Part shown: positions 58,737 to 64,000 of the stretch, piece by piece
Numbering within the stretch: the stretch's first letter is position 1
Layout of the letters: each line of letters starts with the position of its first letter
Assembly: GCA_040766655.1 (NCBI GenBank)
Contig: JAXGQB010000007.1
Coordinates: 248,001 to 312,000, forward strand
Reading direction: 5' to 3'
DNA from: JALOOB01 sp040766655
GTDB lineage: Bacteria > Chloroflexota > Anaerolineae > CG2-30-64-16
Length of the DNA stretch: 64,000 bases
Position numbers and translations under genes: made by a program
The notes under the pieces: generated by a model
Seen by the model: only the letters and a program-made list of their open reading frames with translations
The model's database searches: none
Told to the model about the DNA's origin: nothing

Positions 58737-59984
58737 CTACTTCCCCCGTATCTCCGCGGCGATCCGGCCCCAGCTGAGGCTGCTGGATGACAGCAGCGTG
58801 TCGGCGCGGAAGAAGCGCGCAGCCAGCAGCACGAACAGGTAGGCGGTAATGAGGAGGCCCGCCAGCGCGACGAAGGGCTGCCACGCAGGCACGCCCCCCA
58901 CGGCCAGCCGCGTCATCATCGCAGACGGCGCGCTCAGCGGAAACAGGCTCAGCGCGGTGGCAACCGGCCCGTGCGGGTCATTCGTGAAGACGCTGTTCAG
59001 CCACAGCGGGATGAGCAGCGGGATAAGCATGATGAAGGTGAACTGCGAACCCTCTCGCATGGTGGGTGCGATCGCGCCCAGCGCGCCCAGCGCCGACGCA
59101 TAGACAACATAGCCCAGCAGAAAGAAGATCAGGGCCCACACGAAGAACCCCAGGCTGAGCGCCGCCCCCGCAAGGGCGCTCACGGCCACTGCGCCCCCGA
59201 GCAGCGCGAGCTGCCCGCCGCCCAGCCACATGCCCATCTGCACCAGCGCGACGATGCCCAGGCCGACGACCTTGCCGAGCATGAGCTCGCGCGGGCTCAG
59301 GGTGGTCAGCAGGATCTCAGCGGTCCGGTTTTCCTTCTCGCGCGCCACGCTCTGCAGCATGTAGCCCGAGCTCATGGTGATGACGAAGAAGAGGATGAAC
59401 ATCACCGCAAACGGGATCAGAAAATCCGTCATCTCAGAGCTCTCGTCCGGCGACTCCGCCTCCTCCGCCGTGACCGGCGCCAGGCTGCGTTCCTCGTACG
59501 AATCGATCGGTTGCGCCAGCGCCAGCGCCTCGGGCCCGTTGCCCCCCAGATTCAACCGCAACACATAGTCGAGCTGGTACTCCCCGACCCCCGCGGTCAT
59601 GGGCGACACATGCTCCGCAACGGAGACCACCCGGCCCGTCTGCCGGAAATCGGCGGGGATCAGGTAGTAGTGGCCGATCTCGCCCGAACCCAGGGCCACC
59701 TTCGCCGCCGTCTCGTCAGGGAAGCTGCGAAACATGGGCCGCATGTCCTCCGGCACCTGGCGTACGATGCCCGCCAGGTCGACGTAGGGGATGGCTGGTC
59801 CCTTGAGCCCGGCCATCAGGCTCTGCTGCGCCTCGACCACCGAACGCTGGACAAAAAGCTGCGGAAGAAAGGCGAACGCCAGGATCAGGACAGGAAACGC
59901 GATCGTGAAGAACCAGAAGGACGGCTTCCTCACCATGCTGACGATTTCGTACTTGATGACCTTGCCGACATTACGAAGATTCAT
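58737..59984 (-). CDS. ABC-2 type transporter permease (NatB-like), subunit 2
   Basis: A 415-residue membrane protein: one N-terminal helix (FWFFTIAFPVLILAFAFLPQLF), a large extracytoplasmic domain (about 45-180), then five or six helices beginning SSEMTDFLIPFAVMFILFFVITMSSGYMLQSVAREKENRTAEILLTT. This is the ABC2_membrane_3/NatB layout. It is a homologue of the adjacent permease and 3 nt downstream of it, so the two probably form a heterodimer with the ATPase. The exported substrate (Na+, drug or peptide) is unknown. Confidence 0.87.
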   Translation of the reverse strand: MNLRNVGKVIKYEIVSMVRKPSFWFFTIAFPVLILAFAFLPQLFVQRSVVEAQQSLMAGLKGPAIPYVDLAGIVRQVPEDMRPMFRSFPDETAAKVALGSGEIGHYYLIPADFRQTGRVVSVAEHVSPMTAGVGEYQLDYVLRLNLGGNGPEALALAQPIDSYEERSLAPVTAEEAESPDESSEMTDFLIPFAVMFILFFVITMSSGYMLQSVAREKENRTAEILLTTLSPRELMLGKVVGLGIVALVQMGMWLGGGQLALLGGAVAVSALAGAALSLGFFVWALIFFLLGYVVYASALGALGAIAPTMREGSQFTFIMLIPLLIPLWLNSVFTNDPHGPVATALSLFPLSAPSAMMTRLAVGGVPAWQPFVALAGLLITAYLFVLLAARFFRADTLLSSSSLSWGRIAAEIRGK

Positions 59985-59987
59985 GGC

Positions 59988-61217
59988 TCACGCCTCCAAC
60001 GGCTCGGCCGTGGCCGGGCGCAGCAACTTCAGCAGGTTCGCAAAGCTCAATGGCTGCCCGTAGCGCAGCATGCCCAGGCGAAACACCTTCGAGGCCACCC
60101 ACACGCTCGCCAGCGCGGCGCCCAGCAGCAAGGCGAAGCTGAGGCCCAGCTGCCACGCGGGCACGGCCGTGAGGCCCCAGCGCATGGCGATCGTCAGCAT
60201 CGACGTGGTCGGGAAGAGCGTCAGCGCAACGAGGATCGGGTGGTCCGGATTGCTGAGGAGCAGCACGAAGACGAAGAACGGCAGGATGAAGAGCAGGTTG
60301 AAGAGACCGGAGATCTGCTGCCCGTGCTCCGCCTCGGTGACCATGCTGCCGATGGTGATCATCAGGCCGGCCAGCAGGACGTATGTGGGCAAGAAGAAGA
60401 GCGCGCACACGGCCAGCGTTGACCACGGCAGCGCGATCTCTGCCAGCACCGGCACCTGCGATCTCGCCACTACAAATGCAACCACCAGCGCGAGGAGCCA
60501 GACGCTCACCTGCGCCAGGGCCACACCGATGAGCCCAACCGCCTTGCCGCCGATGAGCGCGAGCGGGGACACGGTGGTCATCATGACCTCGACCATCCGG
60601 CTCTCCTTCTCGGTCGTCACAGCCTGCAGCAGATAGCCGCCGGAGCTCATCACGACCATGACAAAGAAGAAGCCGATGGCGAACGGCAGCAGAAGCCCGA
60701 CGATGTAGCCCTCGACCGGCGTCTCGCGCGCGTCGTCCGCCCCGCGATAGTACAGATCCGTCCCCTCCAGCAGGACGGTCTGAGATTCGGCCGGAGCCGA
60801 TGCCACCAGGTGGCCCTGCAGCAGGTCCCGGAACGCGGAACGCGCCGCGTTCGAAGGCGATTCGCCCAGCGTGTAAGTGGTTACGCTGCGTGTGGCCAGG
60901 TAATCCTGGGGCAGCACGTAGAACGCCTGTATCTCGCCGGTGTCCAATGCTGCCCGAGCAGCGCTCTCATCCGCGAAGGAGAGAACCGGCGGTGCGTCCT
61001 CGTCCGCCGCATAGCCCGCAGCCGGCGTTCCCTGCATCACGCCGGCCAGGTCGACGTAGCCGACGCTGCGATCGTCGCTCTTCGGGAGGGCGACCAGGAT
61101 CGCGGCAGCCATCACCACGCCGATCAGCAGGGGCATGCCGATCATGGCCAGGATGAACGAACGCTTGCCTGCCAGGCGCAGGAATTCGGCACGCGCGATG
61201 CGCCACATGTTACGCAT
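59988..61217 (-). CDS. ABC-2 type transporter permease (NatB-like), subunit 1
   Basis: A 409-residue permease with the same layout: one helix (SFILAMIGMPLLIGVVMAAAILVAL), an external domain with SVGYVDLAGVMQGTPAAG, and a helical bundle starting VEGYIVGLLLPFAIGFFFVMVVMSSGGYLLQAVTTEKESRMVEVMMTTVSP. ATG 61217 has GGGGAGG 6 nt upstream and overlaps the ATPase stop by 8 nt; the open frame further upstream is a shadow of the ATPase gene. It is the middle gene of a three-gene ABC export operon. Confidence 0.88.
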   Translation of the reverse strand: MRNMWRIARAEFLRLAGKRSFILAMIGMPLLIGVVMAAAILVALPKSDDRSVGYVDLAGVMQGTPAAGYAADEDAPPVLSFADESAARAALDTGEIQAFYVLPQDYLATRSVTTYTLGESPSNAARSAFRDLLQGHLVASAPAESQTVLLEGTDLYYRGADDARETPVEGYIVGLLLPFAIGFFFVMVVMSSGGYLLQAVTTEKESRMVEVMMTTVSPLALIGGKAVGLIGVALAQVSVWLLALVVAFVVARSQVPVLAEIALPWSTLAVCALFFLPTYVLLAGLMITIGSMVTEAEHGQQISGLFNLLFILPFFVFVLLLSNPDHPILVALTLFPTTSMLTIAMRWGLTAVPAWQLGLSFALLLGAALASVWVASKVFRLGMLRYGQPLSFANLLKLLRPATAEPLEA

Positions 61218-62127
61218 GTGAAGCCTCCCCGCCCCCCTGCACGACGTTGACGAAGATGTCGTCGAGCGAAGGCTCGGCCAGCTCGAAGCGTTCGATGCGC
61301 GCGCCGTCCTGTTCTGCCAGGGCCCGGAACACAGCCTGCGGCGTGGCGTCCTGCGCGAGGCTGAGGTGCCAGTGGCTGTTCTCCTGCCGCGCCTCCAGCA
61401 CGCCGGGCAGCGCGGTGAAGTCGCCCCGCCCCTCCACCAGCACGGCGTTGGTCGCAAAGTCCCGCTTGATCTGGTCCACCGCGCCGTAGAGGACGGTGCG
61501 CCCCTTGTCGATCAGGACGATGCGGTGGCACATCGCCTCCACCTGGAACATCAGGTGGGTGGACATGATGATGGCCTTGCCGCCCCTGGCCTGCTCTGCA
61601 AGGATCTCGATGGCCGTGCGCGTGTTGACCGGGTCGAGGTTGGCGAACGGCTCGTCGACCACGATCAGGTCGGGCTCGTGCACCAGGGTCGCGATGAGCT
61701 GCGCCTTCTGCTGCATGCCTCGGCTCAGGCCCTGGACCTGCTTGTTGCGATCCGACCACAGGTCCAGGCGCTTCAGCCACTTCTCGAGCCGCTGCGCCGC
61801 CTCCGACTCGGAGAGACCTTTGAGGGTGGCCAGGTAGCGCAGGGTCGGCTCCAGCTTCTGATCGCGGTAGAGGCCCCGCTCTTCCGGCATGTAGCCGATG
61901 CGGTGCTTCGTCGACTCCGTCATCGGCCCGCCGAACAGGCGCACCTCTCCGCAGTCCGGCCGGAAGATGTCCAGCATCATGCGGATGGTCGTCGTCTTGC
62001 CTGCGCCGTTAGGGCCCAGGAGGCCGAAGATCTCGCCGGGGTACACCTCGAAAGAGACGTCGTCGACTGCGCGCAGGGCTCCGAAGTTCTTGCACAGCCC
62101 GGAAAGGGAAACGATGGGTTGGGACAT
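61210..62127 (-). CDS. ABC-2 type transporter ATP-binding protein (NatA-like)
   Basis: A 305-residue ATPase: Walker A GPNGAGKTT, Q-loop region YMPEERGLYRDQ, signature LSRGMQQK, Walker B LIVVDEPFANLDP, switch His MSTHLMFQ. The C-terminal extension of about 85 residues (ending RIERFELAEPSLDDIFVNVV) is the DUF4162-type tail of export ATPases. ATG 62127 with GGAG upstream was preferred to a longer frame. It is the first gene of the export operon; upstream lies a repeat-rich 320-bp region. Confidence 0.93.
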   Translation of the reverse strand: MSQPIVSLSGLCKNFGALRAVDDVSFEVYPGEIFGLLGPNGAGKTTTIRMMLDIFRPDCGEVRLFGGPMTESTKHRIGYMPEERGLYRDQKLEPTLRYLATLKGLSESEAAQRLEKWLKRLDLWSDRNKQVQGLSRGMQQKAQLIATLVHEPDLIVVDEPFANLDPVNTRTAIEILAEQARGGKAIIMSTHLMFQVEAMCHRIVLIDKGRTVLYGAVDQIKRDFATNAVLVEGRGDFTALPGVLEARQENSHWHLSLAQDATPQAVFRALAEQDGARIERFELAEPSLDDIFVNVVQGGGEASHA

Positions 62128-62237
62128 AGTGAACTCCAGCAAAATTGACCGGGGGCAGAAAAACTCTGTCCATCCTGTGGTCTATCGTATCACATCCACG
62201 GCCGCCTGCCGAACGTGACGCTGTCCGCCGTCTGACC

Positions 62238-62351
62238 GTTGGCTGACGAAGCCGGCCATGGCGCCGTAGATCCAAGTGCCGGGCACCTCGGAGGGTTGCC
62301 TGACGAAGCCGGCCGTGGCGCCGTAGATCCAAGTGCCGGGCACCTCGGAGG
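62238..62351. repeat. 57-bp direct tandem duplication
   Basis: Units 62238-62294 and 62295-62351 abut exactly and differ at two positions (GTTGG/GTTGC and CCATGG/CCGTGG). Each contains AAGTGCCGGGCACCT, the left arm of the adjacent hairpin. Confidence 0.85.
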
Positions 62352-62363
62352 TGCCCGGCACTT
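62331..62363. repeat. Perfect 15-bp stem hairpin (AAGTGCCGGGCACCT)
   Basis: Left arm 62331-62345, CGG loop, right arm 62349-62363, exact complements. It overlaps the second 57-bp unit. It looks like a REP-type palindrome and may also terminate transcription toward the flanking genes. Confidence 0.7.
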
Positions 62364-62447
62364 AGGCGCGCGCGGGCCGCGTGTGTTGCGCGGCGATCGT
62401 GGTTCTGCGGTACAATGGGGTGCGCGAGACGCACAGGAGGTGGGGGC

Positions 62448-64000
62448 ATGGCTGATCACCCGATCGTCAGGATGACGCTGTACAAGCATGGAATCGGATT
62501 CTTCGAGCGCCGGGCCGAGGCGCCGGGGGAGAGCATCTCGCTCGACTTTGCCAGGGACGCGATGAACGACGTGCTGAAGAGCCTTACCGTGGTGGCCGAG
62601 GGCGGGCAGGTTCTCGGCATAGACTATCAGACGCCGGAGGATAAGGATGCGTTGCTCGAGCGCGCGGCCATCCATCTGTCCGACGATGCGAGCCTGCGCG
62701 ACCTGGTGCGTGACATGCGGGGCCGCCGCGTGGGCGTGACGACGAGCGCCGGCAGCTACGCCGGCATCGCAGTCGGCATCGATCTGCCGGGAGAGCGCGA
62801 GCCGATGGACGCCGCGATCCTATCGGTCTTCATGCCCGAGCGCCGCGAGATCGTCCCGGTGCGCCTGGCCGACATCCGGAGCCTCACGCTGCACGACGAG
62901 CGCGCCGGCGCGGACCTGGCCTACGTCCTGGACACCAGCCTGACCGAGGAGGACAGGCGGGCGGTCACCGTGAGGCTGTCGCGCGGCGCTCGCCGGGCCA
63001 GCATCAGCTACATCGCGCCCAGTCCCGTCTGGCGCGTGAGCTACCGCCTGGTCGTGGACGAGTCAGGCGAGGGGCAGAGCACCGCGGGATTGCTCCAGGG
63101 CTGGGCGCTGTTCGACAACACGCTGGACGAGGACCTGGACAACGTGCAGCTCACCTTCATCGCCGGCATGCCCGTGAGCTTCGTCTACGATCTCTACACG
63201 CCCTTCACCCCGGAGCGACCGGTCGTGCACGAAGAGGCGCGAGGGGTTGCCGCGCCGGTGGAGTTCGATGCGGCCATGCTCGACGCCGCACCGCGCGGGG
63301 CCCCCATGCGCGCCATGGCCGCGGGGCTCGGCGAGCAGGCTTTTGGGATGGCCAAGGCGCCTCTCAAGCGCGCGACGGCGGCGGACCTCGCCGCCTCGAC
63401 CGCGGTCGCCGCGGCCGGCCAGGCGCAGGGAGAGTTCTTCAGCTACTCGGTAGCCAATCCCGTGAGCGTGCGCCGCGGCCGCTCCGCCATGGCGCCCATC
63501 CTGCAGGCGCCGGTGGACCTGGCCAAGGAACGCCTCTATAACGGCCGCAAACACCCGCGCCATCCGGTAGTCGCCTTCCGCTTCAGGAACGCCACGGGCC
63601 TGACCCTGGAGCGGGGGCCCGTCACGGTGATCGAGGCCGGCGACTACGCGGGCGAGGCGATATCGCCCTTCACGGCCAGCGACGGCGAGATCTACCTGGC
63701 GTACGCGGTGGACCTGGGCATCACCGTCACGGAGGAACACGCATCGGAGCGCAAGCTGGAGGGGATCCGGATCGACCAGGGGCTGCTGCTGATCCAGGAA
63801 TGGGACATCCAGGCGGTGACCTACCGGCTGGAGAACCGGAACCCGCACGATGCCGCGGTCACGATCGAGCACCCCGTGCCTGGCGGGTACGAGCCCTTCG
63901 ACACGCCGCCGCATGCGGCACGGACGAACGACCTTTACCGCCATGTCGTGCCCGTGGGCGGCGGGACGAGCGCCACGTTCGTGGCCCGGCAGCGCCGCCT
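62448..64000 (+). CDS. DUF4139-like protein (3' end outside window)
   Basis: The frame is open from ATG 62448 (AGGAGG 7 nt upstream) to the window end, giving 517 residues so far. It begins MADHPIVRMTLYKHGIGFFERRAEAPGE, a conserved start of this group. The central region YIAPSPVWRVSYRLVVDE and GWALFDNTLDEDLDNVQLTFIAGMPVSFVYDLYTPF resembles the DUF4139 beta-sandwich (mucoidy-inhibitor-like family). A low-complexity Ala-rich middle (about 265-330) precedes further strands (LLLIQEWDIQAVTYRLENRNPHDAAVTIEHPV). There is no signal peptide. Function is unknown. Confidence 0.7.
   Translation, partial: MADHPIVRMTLYKHGIGFFERRAEAPGESISLDFARDAMNDVLKSLTVVAEGGQVLGIDYQTPEDKDALLERAAIHLSDDASLRDLVRDMRGRRVGVTTSAGSYAGIAVGIDLPGEREPMDAAILSVFMPERREIVPVRLADIRSLTLHDERAGADLAYVLDTSLTEEDRRAVTVRLSRGARRASISYIAPSPVWRVSYRLVVDESGEGQSTAGLLQGWALFDNTLDEDLDNVQLTFIAGMPVSFVYDLYTPFTPERPVVHEEARGVAAPVEFDAAMLDAAPRGAPMRAMAAGLGEQAFGMAKAPLKRATAADLAASTAVAAAGQAQGEFFSYSVANPVSVRRGRSAMAPILQAPVDLAKERLYNGRKHPRHPVVAFRFRNATGLTLERGPVTVIEAGDYAGEAISPFTASDGEIYLAYAVDLGITVTEEHASERKLEGIRIDQGLLLIQEWDIQAVTYRLENRNPHDAAVTIEHPVPGGYEPFDTPPHAARTNDLYRHVVPVGGGTSATFVARQRR

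Larger units (their letters stand above)
62128..62447. other. 320-bp repeat-bearing intergenic region
   Basis: Between the divergent ABC ATPase and the DUF4139-like gene. It holds two abutting 57-bp direct repeats (62238-62351), a perfect hairpin (62331-62363) and a -10-like TACAAT at 62411-62416 for the plus-strand gene. No convincing gene is seen in it. Confidence 0.6.

Noticed and set aside
62190..62675. 161-residue minus-strand frame across the 57-bp repeats
   Set aside because: It runs through the repeats and antisense to the DUF4139-like gene, which has a strong ribosome binding site and conserved start.
1..64000. tRNA or rRNA genes
   Set aside because: I looked for T-arm-like GGTTCGAATCC patterns with matching acceptor stems and for conserved rRNA segments and saw none; a tRNAscan/Infernal run would be decisive.

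Overview
The window looks like part of a Chloroflexota (Anaerolineae-like) chromosome, probably from a metagenome or long-read assembly. The GC content is high. Exported proteins carry Thr/Pro-rich linkers and divergent lipoproteins. Several genes are typical of that phylum: an AlkZ-related protein, a C39-like peptidase with a TPR tail, a YkuD protein with a Tyr-Gly-Cys active site, and an FMN-riboswitch-controlled NMT1-type ABC transporter. No tRNA, rRNA, CRISPR array, insertion sequence or prophage was recognised.

Layout. 1-7.5 kb: a 5'-truncated rsgA, a histidine phosphatase, a phasin plus PhaR-type regulator pair under a promoter with a perfect 27-bp palindrome, an SCP2-like protein, type I asparaginase, a MazG-like pyrophosphohydrolase, an aldo/keto reductase and an AlkZ-like protein. 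6.9-12.8 kb (minus): glgA, an AlaX-like editing protein, an MBL-fold protein, a TPR membrane protein, DUF456 and a YjjX-type NTPase read as one operon. 12.9-15.9 kb (minus): FMN riboswitch, terminator, and a three-gene ABC transporter, presumably for riboflavin. 15.9-19.2 kb (minus): CPA2 antiporter, PII-like protein, metallophosphoesterase and small membrane proteins. 19.4-25.1 kb (plus): a repeat lipoprotein, DegV, GNAT and a GT28-type glycosyltransferase. 25.2-32.9 kb: rnc diverges from ftsY-prfB-smc-EamA; prfB has the classic +1 frameshift. 33-37 kb: LysM/L,D-transpeptidase, a PPC/beta-propeller surface protein and a membrane protein.

37.3-45.8 kb (minus) is a long gene string: phosphoribosyltransferase, prfA, prmC, HAD phosphatase, tsaC, GT4, WecG-type transferase, heptose-1-P adenylyltransferase-like protein, murJ and a small tail-anchored protein. 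46-56.4 kb (plus) is envelope-oriented: C39-like peptidase, a second murJ, a lipoprotein, an esterase, and two large proteins that join a clan-A glycoside-hydrolase-like domain, coiled coil and PGRP/amidase_2 domains. A tiny gene couples the last two. 56.5-64 kb: two paralogous membrane-anchored proteins with minisatellite linkers, an ABC-2 export operon, and a DUF4139-like protein running off the end.

Several otherwise intact genes (822-1539, 2095-2735, 6886-7454, 8047-9061, 54172-54382) need one or two single-base frame changes to read through. Most lie in the first 8.1 kb. Assembly or sequencing indels are the simplest explanation, so these are described as full-length genes with apparent frameshifts. 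The most unusual content is the glycosidase-PGRP pair at 51.2-56.4 kb, in which two of three PGRP domains have lost zinc ligands.
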